Notes: generated from the sequence alone by a model not told the origin. 64,000 bases of DNA from Pleomorphomonas sp. PLEO (GCF_041320595.1 NZ_CP166625.1:4958001-5022000); one strand, 5' to 3'. Positions 19,867 to 29,251 are shown, numbered from the stretch's first letter. Made by a program: numbers and translations.

Positions 19867-21741
19867 TCAGGCTTTGCGGACCGGCACCGGCCGCCGGGGA
19901 CGACGCAGGGCGAAGACAAGAGCGATAAGCGCCACCGCCGCCGGAACGACGCCGATGATCAGGATCATGATCCAGCTCTTGAGGCTCGCGACGTCGGCGC
20001 GGAGGTTGTACTGAACCTCTCGCAGTTCGGCACGGGCCGCCAGGAGATCGGACTTGAAGTTCTCGGTCGCCTTGGCCTGCTCGCTGGACACGAGTTCACC
20101 GTCCTTCGCCTCGCCGGTAGAGGAAGCGTCCTTCAGCTTCTTCTCGGTGTCGGCGATGCGCTGCGTCAGCTCCTGCTGTTTGGCGAGGAAGCGCTCCTCG
20201 GCCGCCCGCTCCAAGGCATCGATGCGGGTGAACGGTCGCCAGGAAACGGTGCGGCTCCGAAGATCGGCCAGCGCCACACCACCGGCCATCTGCTCGACGG
20301 CGTTGAGCAGGAAGTCTCCGTTGTTGGCAAAGGCCTGCGCCACTTGCCGCCCAAGCACGGTCTGCTTCTGCAGCCAGTTGCGATCGGACAGTATGTCGGC
20401 ATCACCGACCAGAATGACGTTGGGCGCCGAAGCACTTTCCTTGATCGGTGCGCCGCCAGCCGCCGAGTCCTTCGGCTTGCCGTCAGGGAAGGCGGTGTGA
20501 AGCTTGCCCTCGAGACGCGCAGCAACCACCGGACGACCGCCTGTCTTCTCGATCTTGCCGAGCAGAGTTCGCGGATCGCCATAGGGATCGGCTGCCTCGC
20601 CAGCGGAAAGAAGGCCGGCATCGGCGGAGGCATACATCAACGGCTTCAGCGTCGCGTCCTTGCCGGTGGCGGTGAATGCGCCGGCGGTGGTCATGACGAC
20701 TGCGTTCAGCTTGGAGGTCACCGCGTCGCCCCGGTCGAAGCCATCGTCATGGATGGCGAACCAAGGATAGTTGGCGACCTCTGCCTGACGGCCGTCGATG
20801 TTGCGAACGGTGCGAATTGCCCAGTCGGGGTCACCAACCGCCTTCTTGACGTCGAAGCCGACGCCCCAGGCAGTGAACATTTTCTGGAACTCGGTGGCGT
20901 TGTTCTCGGCCGGCACGCCGGGTTGCGGTCCCGGCTGCGTCTCCGCGAAAGGATCTGCAAACACCAGCGTGGCACCGCCCGAAAGCACCCACTGGTCAAG
21001 TGTGTAAAGGGTGCGGTCGGAAAGGTTCTGGGGCTGCACCACCAACACGACGCGGGTGTTATCGGGCAGCTTGTCGATGTCGCCCCCCACCGTCTCGACG
21101 CTATAGGTCTCTTTCAGCATCGAGAGGATCTGGGCCGGTTCCTGCCCGGCCATTGGGTTGCCGGCTATGCCGAGGCCGTCGAGCAGTGCCACCACTGGCT
21201 TCTTCGGCTGACCGAGCTCGGCAACGAGGCGCGTCAGATCATATTCAAGAAAAGCCTCGCGGTCGGGCGTGAACACCGGAATGTTGGCCGAACCATTGGT
21301 CGAGTTGGTGGCGGCAAGACCGAAGTAGATCGGATCGGACGTGCCATCGAGGCTGATCCGGTTGATGCCAAGGCCGACGGCGCGATCCTCTTCTTCCGAA
21401 TAGGGCTGAGGATCGATCACCTCGAGGGTGATCCTGCCGTGCGACAGACTCTCGTAGGTGTCGAGCATGGCGCGAACGCGCGACGCATAGGCGGAAAGCG
21501 CCGGCGCGGCTTCGTGCAAGCTCGCCGACATGAACAGGCGCATGTGGATCGGCTCGTCGAGCTTGTCGAGCATCGCCACCGTGCCGTGGGAGAGCGAATA
21601 GAGGCCGCCGTCGGTCAGATCGACGCGGGTCGAGCGGAATAGCGTCGCCGACAACGAATTGACGGCGAGGTAGAGGATGACCGCCAAAACAGCGCCAACG
21701 GCGACAAGACGGGATTTTGGGATCCGGTTGAGCTTTGACAT
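19867..21741 (-). CDS. GldG-like auxiliary component of an ABC transporter
   Basis: A 624-residue membrane-anchored protein. It has an N-terminal TM segment (about 10-30), a large periplasmic region including a GATase-like/ThuA-like part (VVLVVQPQNLSDRTLYTLDQWVLSGG, FADPFAE), a coiled coil (about 520-580) and a C-terminal TM helix (about 590-612) with a basic tail. This is the architecture of proteins described as auxiliary to gliding-motility ABC transporters, which occur widely in non-gliding bacteria. The ATG at 21741 is chosen because upstream codons run into the permease gene. The substrate of the system is unknown. Confidence 0.82.
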   Translation of the reverse strand: MSKLNRIPKSRLVAVGAVLAVILYLAVNSLSATLFRSTRVDLTDGGLYSLSHGTVAMLDKLDEPIHMRLFMSASLHEAAPALSAYASRVRAMLDTYESLSHGRITLEVIDPQPYSEEEDRAVGLGINRISLDGTSDPIYFGLAATNSTNGSANIPVFTPDREAFLEYDLTRLVAELGQPKKPVVALLDGLGIAGNPMAGQEPAQILSMLKETYSVETVGGDIDKLPDNTRVVLVVQPQNLSDRTLYTLDQWVLSGGATLVFADPFAETQPGPQPGVPAENNATEFQKMFTAWGVGFDVKKAVGDPDWAIRTVRNIDGRQAEVANYPWFAIHDDGFDRGDAVTSKLNAVVMTTAGAFTATGKDATLKPLMYASADAGLLSAGEAADPYGDPRTLLGKIEKTGGRPVVAARLEGKLHTAFPDGKPKDSAAGGAPIKESASAPNVILVGDADILSDRNWLQKQTVLGRQVAQAFANNGDFLLNAVEQMAGGVALADLRSRTVSWRPFTRIDALERAAEERFLAKQQELTQRIADTEKKLKDASSTGEAKDGELVSSEQAKATENFKSDLLAARAELREVQYNLRADVASLKSWIMILIIGVVPAAVALIALVFALRRPRRPVPVRKA

Positions 21742-21748
21742 CGGAACC

Positions 21749-22495
21749 TCAGGCGGCTTTCTTGGCGTCGACGACCTGGACGTTGATCCAGAGCGCGAGC
21801 ACGATGGTCGACAGGAACAGGATGACGGCCGGCGCCTCAAGGACACCGCGCGTCAGTCGGTCGAAGTTGGTGATGAAAGAGAGCGACTGCACCAGGTCGA
21901 CCAAAAAGGCCGGCGCCCAGCCGCGCAAAGCCGCCAGCACCAGATTGGTCCCGGACATCACCAACAGGAAGGACACGATGGCCGCGAGGATGAAGGCGAT
22001 CACCTGGTTCTTGGTCATGGCCGAGATGCAGGCGGAAATCGCCAGGAAGGCGCCGGCCATCAGGAAGGAGCCGATGTAGCTCGCGATGACGATGCCGTTG
22101 TCGGGAGAACCGAGGTAGAGCGTCACCAGCCAGAAGCTCATGGTGAGTACCAAAGCCACCGCCGTGAAGGCCCAGCCAGCCAGGAACTTTCCGATCACCA
22201 CTTCATGAGCGCGTACCGGCAGCGTCATCAGAAGTTCGATGACGCCGGAGCGACGTTCATCGGCCCAAAGCCGCATGCCGATGGCTGGCATCAGGATGAG
22301 AAACAGCCAGGGATGCCATGCGAAGAATGGGCCGAGGTCGGCCTGCCCGCGCTCGAAAAAACCACCAGCGAAAAAGGCGAGGCCGGCCGAAAGGGCCAGG
22401 AACACCAGAAGAAACACGGCGGCGAGCGGGGTCGCGAAATAGGCGCGGAACTCGCGGCCGAACACCAATGCGATGGTGCGGAAAGAGGTTTTCAT
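21749..22495 (-). CDS. ABC-2 type permease (GldF-like)
   Basis: A 248-residue integral membrane protein with six predicted helices, matching ABC-2 permeases of the GldF/NosY kind. The cytoplasmic stretch MRLWADERRSGVIELLMTLPV is the conserved signature after helix 2. It is preceded by the ATPase gene (29 bp gap) and followed by the GldG-like gene (7 bp gap), so the ATPase-permease-GldG-DUF4340 genes form one transcription unit. The family usually exports or acts on cell-envelope molecules; the substrate cannot be told from sequence. Confidence 0.88.
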   Translation of the reverse strand: MKTSFRTIALVFGREFRAYFATPLAAVFLLVFLALSAGLAFFAGGFFERGQADLGPFFAWHPWLFLILMPAIGMRLWADERRSGVIELLMTLPVRAHEVVIGKFLAGWAFTAVALVLTMSFWLVTLYLGSPDNGIVIASYIGSFLMAGAFLAISACISAMTKNQVIAFILAAIVSFLLVMSGTNLVLAALRGWAPAFLVDLVQSLSFITNFDRLTRGVLEAPAVILFLSTIVLALWINVQVVDAKKAA

Positions 22496-22524
22496 CTCGG
22501 ATCGTCTCCGGAGGGGAAGCGGCG

Positions 22525-23265
22525 TCAGGCGGCCTTGCTGCCGGTAATGGAGCGGAAGACGGCTTCAAGCGTCGGTCGCTGGCCATCGACGATGGCTGCG
22601 TCGAGTAGGGCGGACGGAGTCGCGTCGGCGACCACCCTGCCCTCGGCGATGATGACGGCGCGGCTACAGATCGCCTCGACTTCCTCGAGAATGTGCGTGG
22701 AGATGACGATCGCCTTGCCCGGCGCGATGGCGGCGATCAGCTCGCGCATGTCGTGCTTCTGGTTGGGATCGAGGCCATCGGTCGGCTCGTCGAGGATCAG
22801 CACTTCCGGATCGTGGATCAGCGCCTGGGCGATGCCAACGCGGCGTTTGAAGCCCTTGGAAAGCGCATCGATCGGGCGGTTCCAGACCGCGGTGAGGTTG
22901 ACCCGCTCCACCATCTCCGCCAGCCGCTCGCCGAGCACAGCGCGCGACAGACCGCGCATGCGACCGACGAAGGTAAGGAAGTCGGCCACCGTCATATCGC
23001 CATAAGCCGGCGCGCCCTCGGGTAGATAACCAAGGCGGCGGCGGGCGGCGATGGGGTCAGCGAACACGTCGTGGCCGGCTATCGAGGCCGTGCCGGCGTC
23101 CGGCTCCAGAAAGCCGGTCAGCATCTTCATGGTCGTCGACTTGCCGGCGCCGTTGGGGCCAAGGAAGCCCACGACCTCGCCACGGCTCACCTCAAGGCTG
23201 ACGCCGTCAACGGCGCGCAGTCTCGAAAACGTCTTTACCAGGCCGCTGGCCTGAACGAGTTGCAT
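22525..23265 (-). CDS. ABC transporter ATP-binding protein (GldA-like)
   Basis: A 246-residue ATPase that drives the adjacent GldF-like permease. Walker A (GPNGAGKSTT, about 36-45), the Q-loop, the signature region (ALSKGFKRRVGIAQAL) and Walker B ([15 protein letters not shown]) are all intact; the signature is the variant LSKGF form common in ABC-2 exporters. It is the first gene of the operon, with a good ribosome site (GGAGGAAAAGGC) just before ATG. Its promoter lies in the 255-bp region divergent from eutB. Confidence 0.92.
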   Translation of the reverse strand: MQLVQASGLVKTFSRLRAVDGVSLEVSRGEVVGFLGPNGAGKSTTMKMLTGFLEPDAGTASIAGHDVFADPIAARRRLGYLPEGAPAYGDMTVADFLTFVGRMRGLSRAVLGERLAEMVERVNLTAVWNRPIDALSKGFKRRVGIAQALIHDPEVLILDEPTDGLDPNQKHDMRELIAAIAPGKAIVISTHILEEVEAICSRAVIIAEGRVVADATPSALLDAAIVDGQRPTLEAVFRSITGSKAA

Positions 23266-23520
23266 GCCTTTTCCTCCAGCATTCGGAATCGTCCATCGGG
23301 GGCGTCTGATAGCGCCGAGCCGGTTCGGCCGGAGCTACCACGGGCAGGCAAGCAGGGATATCGGATTCTTGGCAAAATCGTGTTCAAAAACAGACCTTAC
23401 CGATTGTTCATGCACGGAGCTTCGGCGCATCGGTAGAGTCCCGGAGATGACTGCGCGCCGGGCGAGGCCTGCCTAACAAAACGCCTTGGCCAATCCCTAG
23501 GCGATGGTAGACTATCGGTC

Positions 23521-24924
23521 ATGCCCAGCTATAGCATCCTACTCGGCCGCCAGCGCCACGTTTTCGACGACCTCAAGGCCGTCATGGCAGCTGCTTCACC
23601 GGAGAAATCCGGCGATCGACTGGCCGGCATCGCGGCCGATACCAACGAGCGCCGCGTCGCGGCCCGGTACCTTCTGGCCGACATCCCGCTCAAGACCTTT
23701 CTCGAAGAACCATTGATCCCCTACGAGATCGATGAGGTTACCCGCCTGATCGTCGACAGCCACGATGCCTCCGCCTTTTCGCCGGTCGCCCACATGACGG
23801 TCGGGCAATTGCGCGATTGGCTGCTCTCTTACGAATGCACCACCGCAGGGCTTTCAGCGCTTGCGCCCGGCCTGACGCCCGAGATGGTCGCCGCCGTCTC
23901 CAAGATTATGCGCAACCACGACCTGATCGTCGCCGCGGCCAAGACGAGCGTCGTCACGGGCTTCCGAACCACCATCGGCCTCAAGGGCCGGCTTTCCAGC
24001 CGCCTGCAACCCAACCACCCGACGGACGACCCAGAGGGTGTCGCAGGTTCGACGCTTGATGGTCTCACCTACGGCGTTGGCGACGCGGTGATCGGCATCA
24101 ACCCAGCCGGCGATAACCTCGAAGCCTGCGTGCGATTGATGGAGCTGTTCGACCGGCTCCGCCAGCGCTTCGACATCCCCATGCAGTCCTGCGTGCTGAC
24201 GCATGTGACGACATCGATCAAAGCGGTGGAAGCCGGCGCTCCGCTCGATCTGGTCTTCCAGTCAATCGCTGGCACAGAGGCTGCCAACCGCGGCTTCGGC
24301 GTCGATCTCAAAGTCCTGAGGGAAGGCCGCGAAGCGGCGCTCAGCCTGAAGCGCGGCACGGTCGGCGACAATGTCATGTATCTCGAAACAGGCCAGGGCT
24401 CGGCGCTTTCCGCCGATGCTCACCACGGCGTCGACGAGCAGACAATCGAGGCGCGCGCCTATGCCGTGGCCCGTCACCTTAAGCCGCTGATCGTCAACAC
24501 CGTCGTTGGCTTCATCGGGCCGGAATACCTCTACGACGCCAAGCAGATCATTCGCGCCGGTCTTGAGGACCACTTCTGCGGCAAGCTGCTCGGCGTGCCG
24601 ATGGGCGTCGACGTCTGTTACACCAACCACGCCGAAGCCGATCAGGACGACATGGACAACCTGATGTTCCTGCTCGCCTCGGCCGGCGTCAACTTCCTGA
24701 TCGCCGTACCCGGCGCCGACGATGTCATGCTGAACTACCAATCGCTCAGCTACCACGACATCGTCAGTCTCCGGCATTCCTTCGGCCGGCCACCGGCGCC
24801 GGAGTTCGAAGCCTGGCTCTATCGCATGGGCCTTTTCGACAGCGAGGGACGTCTGGCGCCACAGGCCAGTTCCGTCGCGCGCCGCCTCATCGATTATCAT
24901 CCTGACGTCCGGGCCTCGGCATGA
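23521..24924 (+). CDS. eutB: Ethanolamine ammonia-lyase large subunit
   Basis: With EutC it converts ethanolamine to acetaldehyde and ammonia using adenosylcobalamin. The 467-residue length and landmarks are normal: TVGQLRDWLLSYECTTAGLSALAPGLTPEM, TTIGLKGRLSSRLQPNHPTDD, YLETGQGSALSADAHHGVDEQT and the C-terminal FLIAVPGADDVMLNYQSLSYHD. It overlaps eutC by 4 bp. No eutA reactivase, EutE dehydrogenase, transporter or microcompartment shell genes are nearby, so the rest of the pathway must be elsewhere. Confidence 0.96.
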   Translation: MPSYSILLGRQRHVFDDLKAVMAAASPEKSGDRLAGIAADTNERRVAARYLLADIPLKTFLEEPLIPYEIDEVTRLIVDSHDASAFSPVAHMTVGQLRDWLLSYECTTAGLSALAPGLTPEMVAAVSKIMRNHDLIVAAAKTSVVTGFRTTIGLKGRLSSRLQPNHPTDDPEGVAGSTLDGLTYGVGDAVIGINPAGDNLEACVRLMELFDRLRQRFDIPMQSCVLTHVTTSIKAVEAGAPLDLVFQSIAGTEAANRGFGVDLKVLREGREAALSLKRGTVGDNVMYLETGQGSALSADAHHGVDEQTIEARAYAVARHLKPLIVNTVVGFIGPEYLYDAKQIIRAGLEDHFCGKLLGVPMGVDVCYTNHAEADQDDMDNLMFLLASAGVNFLIAVPGADDVMLNYQSLSYHDIVSLRHSFGRPPAPEFEAWLYRMGLFDSEGRLAPQASSVARRLIDYHPDVRASA

Positions 24925-25670
24925 CCACTCCCGTCGACCTCGATCCGTTCGCCCGCTTTCGTAGCGTTACCCGTGCCCGCATCGGTCTCGGGCGGGCTGG
25001 CGACTCATTGCCGATCCGAGCGGTGCTCGATTTTCAGCTGGCCCATGCCCGTGCCCGCGACGCCGTGCACGGGCATGTCGACTTCGCCGCCATGGCGGAC
25101 CGAATTGGCAAGACGATGCCGGTCATCCGCCTCAAGTCGCGCGCGGCCGACCGCTCGATCTACCTTGCTCGTCCGGATCTCGGTCGCCGTGTCGATCCGG
25201 CAGCGCTCGCCGGCGTCGAAAAGGGCGACTGGGATGTTGCCTTCGTCATCGCCGACGGCCTATCGGCCGCCGCCGTCGAGGCGCATGGCGAAGTCGTTCT
25301 TTCCGCCTGCGTGCGCCGACTTGGCGACCTCAAGGTCGCCCCGGTGGTATTGGGCGAACAGGCGCGCGTCGCCTTTGGTGACGAGGCCGGCGAAGCGCTC
25401 GGCGCGCGTATCGTGGTGGTGCTGATCGGCGAGCGACCGGGCCTTTCGGTTCCCGACAGCCTCGGTGCGTATTTGACCTTCGATCCGAGGGTCGGCCGAC
25501 GCGACAGCGAGCGCAACTGTATTTCCAACATCCACGCCGACGGGCTGTCGCATGAGACGGCGGCCGACAAGATCGCTTGGCTGATCCGTGAAGCGCTGCG
25601 TCTCGGCCTCACCGGCGTCGACCTCAAGGAAGACATGAGCGGCGCAACGGCGCTCCCAGCCCCTCTTTAA
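24921..25670 (+). CDS. eutC: Ethanolamine ammonia-lyase small subunit
   Basis: A 249-residue small subunit that binds the lower face of cobalamin in the EutBC complex. Typical segments are TRARIGLGRAGDSLPIRAVLDFQLAHARARDAVH near the N-terminus, SRAADRSIYLARPDLGRRV, VIADGLSA and ERNCISNIHADGLSHETAA near the C-terminus. It starts inside the eutB stop (ATGA overlap), so translation is coupled. The next gene begins about 120 bp later with its own ribosome site. Confidence 0.95.
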   Translation: MTTPVDLDPFARFRSVTRARIGLGRAGDSLPIRAVLDFQLAHARARDAVHGHVDFAAMADRIGKTMPVIRLKSRAADRSIYLARPDLGRRVDPAALAGVEKGDWDVAFVIADGLSAAAVEAHGEVVLSACVRRLGDLKVAPVVLGEQARVAFGDEAGEALGARIVVVLIGERPGLSVPDSLGAYLTFDPRVGRRDSERNCISNIHADGLSHETAADKIAWLIREALRLGLTGVDLKEDMSGATALPAPL

Positions 25671-25789
25671 CCTGAACTTTTTTGAACAATCCGTCGCGTG
25701 CACGACCCTTCGCTAATTCCTTCGCATCCTTTGCCGCACTAACATCACCCTGGAGGATGCGCGGAATCGAATTGGTGGAGGGGACGACG

Positions 25790-27109
25790 ATGCGCTTCAG
25801 CGCATTTCTAGCAGCGGCGGCACTGATCGGCGCGACTGGTGTAGCCATGTCCGCCGAGGTGCTGACGATAGCTGCCGTCGATAACGCCGACATGCGGCGA
25901 ATGCAGGAGCTCACTGACGATTTTGTAGCGAACAATCCCGGCATCCATCTCAACTGGGTGATCCTTGAGGAAAGCGTTCTGCGTCAGAAGATCGCCACCG
26001 ACATCGAGACACATGGCGGTCAGTTCGACATCATAACCATCGGCAATTACGAAGTGCCGATCTGGGCGCGGCAGGGCCTGCTCAAACCGCTCGACGGGCT
26101 TGGCGACCAATACGACGCGAACGATCTTTTGCCAGCTATCAGAAAGGCCATCTCCTACAGCGGCAAGCTCTACGCTTCGCCCTTCTATGGGGAAAGCGCC
26201 ATGCTGATGTATCGTACCGATCTGTTCAAGGCGGCAGGGCTTGAAATGCCGCCGTCGCCGAACTGGACCTTCGTGCGCGACGCAGCACTAAAACTTACCA
26301 ACAAGGCTGCCGGACGCTATGGGATGTGCCTGCGCGGCAAAGCTGGCTGGGCTGATAACATGGCTCTACTCACCGCTATCGCCAATTCCTTCGGTGCCCG
26401 CTGGTTCGATTTCGCATGGCATCCGGAATTCGATACACCAGAGTGGCAACGAACACTCAGTTTCTACGTCGACCTGCTGCAGACGGCGGGGCCACCGGGC
26501 GCCGCCTTTTATGGCTACTCGGAGAACCTCGACCTATTTCGCGCCGGCAAATGCGCCATGTGGGTCGATTCCACTGTCGCCGCCTCGACGTTGAGCAATC
26601 CCATGACTTCGGATGTGGTCGGCCGCGTCGGTTATGCGCCGTTTCCAAGCTACGGTGGCCTTGGCAACCATGGCAATTGGCTTTGGACCTGGAACCTCGC
26701 CGTTCCCGCCAGCACGACCAAGGCAGGTCCCGCGCAACGTTTCATCGCCTGGGCCACCGACCGGGAATATGCAAACCTGGTCGCCGCCCACGAAGGCTGG
26801 GCCTACGCGCCGCCGGGCACGCGCGCATCGCTTTACAACAATCCTGCCTACCGGTCCGCGGCGCCGTTTTCAGGCTATACGCTCACTGCGATCGACACCG
26901 CCAATCCCGACCAGCCGACCGTCAAGCCTGCCCCCTACACCGGCAGTCAGTTCGTGGCGATCCCGGAGTTCCGGCGCATCGGTGACGCCGTTGGCCAGAT
27001 CTTCGCCGCCGCCGTCGTCGGCCAGATGAGCGTGGCGCAGGCGCTCGATTCGGCAAACGATTTGACCCTCAGGGAGATGACGCGAGCCGGATATATCAAG
27101 GCGCCGTGA
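25790..27109 (+). CDS. Extracellular solute-binding protein, sugar or polyol type (orphan)
   Basis: A 439-residue periplasmic binding protein of the family-1 (MalE/SmoE-like) type. A Sec signal peptide (MRFSAFLAAAALIGATGVAMSA) is followed by LTIAAVDNADMRRMQELTDDFVANNPGI, typical of sorbitol/mannitol-binding proteins. The ATG at 25790 is chosen because GGAGGGG precedes it and the signal peptide then sits at the N-terminus. No permease or ATPase genes adjoin it; it lies between eutC and hcp. It may feed a transporter encoded elsewhere. The ligand is not predictable. Confidence 0.87.
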   Translation: MRFSAFLAAAALIGATGVAMSAEVLTIAAVDNADMRRMQELTDDFVANNPGIHLNWVILEESVLRQKIATDIETHGGQFDIITIGNYEVPIWARQGLLKPLDGLGDQYDANDLLPAIRKAISYSGKLYASPFYGESAMLMYRTDLFKAAGLEMPPSPNWTFVRDAALKLTNKAAGRYGMCLRGKAGWADNMALLTAIANSFGARWFDFAWHPEFDTPEWQRTLSFYVDLLQTAGPPGAAFYGYSENLDLFRAGKCAMWVDSTVAASTLSNPMTSDVVGRVGYAPFPSYGGLGNHGNWLWTWNLAVPASTTKAGPAQRFIAWATDREYANLVAAHEGWAYAPPGTRASLYNNPAYRSAAPFSGYTLTAIDTANPDQPTVKPAPYTGSQFVAIPEFRRIGDAVGQIFAAAVVGQMSVAQALDSANDLTLREMTRAGYIKAP

Positions 27110-27117
27110 AATCGCTG

Positions 27118-27137
27118 ACAAATTTGTTGCCGCGCAA
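27118..27137. promoter_or_regulatory. Weak regulator half-sites upstream of hcp
   Basis: Two overlapping symmetric elements lie about 95-110 bp before the hcp ATG: the 10-bp palindrome ACAAATTTGT at 27118 and TTGTTGCCGCGCAA at 27124, which keeps only the outer TTG and CAA of an FNR-type 14-mer. Hcp genes are often controlled by FNR and nitric-oxide regulators, but this match is weak. Confidence 0.25.
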
Positions 27138-27230
27138 CGTCGTCGGGGCGGCTCACGCCTAGGTTCCCCTCCATTCCGCTGGCTTGGCCGGCAAGAAGGG
27201 CTGCAAGCCCCCGAGGATGGAGACGGACAA

Positions 27231-28814
27231 ATGTTTTGCTACCAGTGTGAACAGACCTCCCGCGGCACCGGTTGCGTGACGCGCGGCGTCTGCGGCAAGT
27301 CGCCGGAGGCTTCCGACCTGCAGGACGTACTCGTCCATGCCGCCAAGCGTCTGGCGACCCGCTACGCCGCTATCCCCGCCGCCGAGCGGCCGGACAGCCT
27401 TGCGCCATTGCTTGAGGATGCGCTGTTCGTCACCGTCACCAACGTCAACTTCGACACCGCCTCGATCCTCGGCAAAATTCGCGAAGTGGTGGCGACTGCC
27501 GGCGCAACGGCCGGCGTCGCGGTAGAAGCTCCGGAAACAGCCCTGGTATCCTGGTCGCGCGCCTCGATGATCGACGCCCGCAAAGCGAGCCTCGGTGACG
27601 ACATCACCGGCCTGCAAGAACTGCTGCTTTATGGCCTCAAGGGCATGGCCGCCTATGCTCATCACGCCCGCCAGATGAATCGCACCGACCCGGTCGTCGA
27701 TGCCTTCACGGTCGAAGCACTGGCCAAGCTGGATGCCGGCGTCGACACCGTCGACGAACTGCTCGCCCTCAACCTCAAGTGCGGCGAAGTCACCGTCAAC
27801 GTGCTGGCGCTGCTCGATGCCGCCCATTGCGATACCTATGGCAAGCCGACGCCGACACCGGTGCTGATGGGCCACATTCCCGGCAAGGCGATCCTGGTTT
27901 CCGGCCATGACATGGTCGACCTCAAGGCGCTGCTCGAGCAGACCGAGGGCAAAGGCATCAATATCTATACCCACGGCGAGATGTTGCCGGCCCACGGCTA
28001 TCCCGAACTGAAAAAGTTCAAGCACTTGGCCGGCCACTTCGGCGGTGCCTGGATGCTGCAGCAGCGAGAGTTCCCGAATTTCCCGGGTGCCATCCTGATG
28101 ACCACCAACTGCCTGATGCAGCCGTTCGAGGACTACGAGGGACGCCTGTTCACCCGCAACCTCGTCGCCTGGCCCGGCATCGCCCACATCGACGGCCGCG
28201 ACTTCACGCCGGTCATCGAGGCCGCGCTGGCAGCCCCCGGCTTCACCGACTCGGTTAGGAACGGCGAGCATCTGGTCGGCTTCGGCCATGACGCCGTACT
28301 GGGCGCCGCCGACAAGATCATCGACGCCGTCAAGGCTGGCGAGATCAAGCATTTCGCCGTTATCGGCGGCTGCGACGGCTCGGAAGGCGAGCGCTCCTAC
28401 TATACCGATCTCGGCACGACCATTCCCAAGGACTGGGTGATCCTGACGCTCGGTTGCGGTAAGTACCGCCTGCTCGGCCATGACTACGGCACCGTTGCCG
28501 GCCTGCCGCGCCTTCTCGACATGGGCCAGTGCAACGACAGCTTCTCGGCCGTCAAGGTGGCACTGGCGCTCGCCGACGCGTTCGGCTGCACGGTCAACGA
28601 CCTGCCGCTGTCCATCGTGCTGTCTTGGTTCGAGCAGAAAGCCGTCTGCGTGCTGCTCGCCCTCCTGCACCTCAACGTCAAGAACATCCGCATCGGGCCG
28701 CGTCTGCCCGCCTTCCTGACACCAGCCGTCCTCAAGGTGCTCGTCGATACCTTCGGCCTCAAGCCGGTGGGCGATGTAGACGCCGATCTCCAGGCGATGG
28801 CCAACGCTGCCTGA
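27231..28814 (+). CDS. hcp: Hybrid-cluster protein (hydroxylamine reductase)
   Basis: A 527-residue cytoplasmic iron-sulfur protein that carries a [4Fe-4S] cluster and the 4Fe-2S-2O hybrid cluster; it reduces hydroxylamine in vitro and is linked to nitric oxide detoxification in vivo. N-terminal cysteines are C3-x2-C6-x8-C15-x5-C21, the spacing of the class found mostly in anaerobes rather than the E. coli class. Conserved hybrid-cluster regions NIYTHGEMLPAHGYPELKKF, TTNCLMQP, GGCDGSEGERSYYTD and LTLGCGKYRLLGHD are all present. No hcr reductase gene is adjacent. It precedes the hydrogenase maturation genes, which fits an anaerobic block. Confidence 0.95.
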   Translation: MFCYQCEQTSRGTGCVTRGVCGKSPEASDLQDVLVHAAKRLATRYAAIPAAERPDSLAPLLEDALFVTVTNVNFDTASILGKIREVVATAGATAGVAVEAPETALVSWSRASMIDARKASLGDDITGLQELLLYGLKGMAAYAHHARQMNRTDPVVDAFTVEALAKLDAGVDTVDELLALNLKCGEVTVNVLALLDAAHCDTYGKPTPTPVLMGHIPGKAILVSGHDMVDLKALLEQTEGKGINIYTHGEMLPAHGYPELKKFKHLAGHFGGAWMLQQREFPNFPGAILMTTNCLMQPFEDYEGRLFTRNLVAWPGIAHIDGRDFTPVIEAALAAPGFTDSVRNGEHLVGFGHDAVLGAADKIIDAVKAGEIKHFAVIGGCDGSEGERSYYTDLGTTIPKDWVILTLGCGKYRLLGHDYGTVAGLPRLLDMGQCNDSFSAVKVALALADAFGCTVNDLPLSIVLSWFEQKAVCVLLALLHLNVKNIRIGPRLPAFLTPAVLKVLVDTFGLKPVGDVDADLQAMANAA

Positions 28815-28846
28815 TCGAGATTCTCCCACGAGGAGGGAAAAACGAA

Positions 28847-28872
28847 CCGGCCGGGCATCGCTGCCCGGCCGG
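28847..28872 (+). terminator. Hairpin terminator after hcp
   Basis: An 11-bp perfect stem, CCGGCCGGGCA with its complement, and a 4-nt TCGC loop, followed by CGGTTT. It starts 32 bp after the hcp stop. Confidence 0.75.
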
Positions 28873-28899
28873 CGGTTTCCATGAAGAGCTGCGTGCGTA

Positions 28900-29034
28900 T
28901 CAAATGCCGACGGCGATGGCCTGAAGGCCAAACAAAACCGTCAGGAATGCCGCGGCAACAGCTATTCGCAGGCAGAAACCAGCGGACGGACATGTAAGCG
29001 CCCGCCCCACTTCCTTGACCACGGTGACAATCAC
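28900..29034 (-). CDS. Putative 44-residue single-span membrane protein
   Basis: A small open frame opposite to hcp and hydE. It starts with GTG at 29034, with the strong ribosome site AGGGAGG 5-6 bp upstream on the minus strand. The translation begins MIVTVVKEVGRAL, has a Cys-containing turn (TCPSAGFC) and ends with one hydrophobic helix of about 20 residues (RIAVAAAFLTVLFGLQAIAV) before the stop. This is typical of small inner-membrane proteins. I do not recognise it, and no homologue can be checked here. The remaining 217 bp to hydE holds only a 13-bp palindrome TCTAAAAATTAGA at 29114. Confidence 0.45.
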   Translation of the reverse strand: MIVTVVKEVGRALTCPSAGFCLRIAVAAAFLTVLFGLQAIAVGI

Positions 29035-29251
29035 GGCCGCCTCCCTGTTGCGTTCGCAGGTCACTCATGAGCCATGAGATCCGGCTAGTTCCTCCCACAC
29101 CGGACCCCACGTGTCTAAAAATTAGAATCAAATGTGGCTAAGAGTCATCCCAAACGTTTCGCCTAAGTATTCGGAGGGATGGGTGCCGCCTGTCGCCAGA
29201 AGCTTGTTCAGGCTATATCTTTCCCAACAGATGTAAGTTTTCGGATAGCCC

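Noticed and set aside
23521-25670. Ethanolamine microcompartment operon
   Set aside because: Only eutB and eutC are present; no shell protein, reactivase or aldehyde dehydrogenase genes adjoin.
27159-28931. 590-codon minus-strand open frame over hcp
   Set aside because: Antisense shadow of a clearly conserved gene; translation has no recognisable domain.
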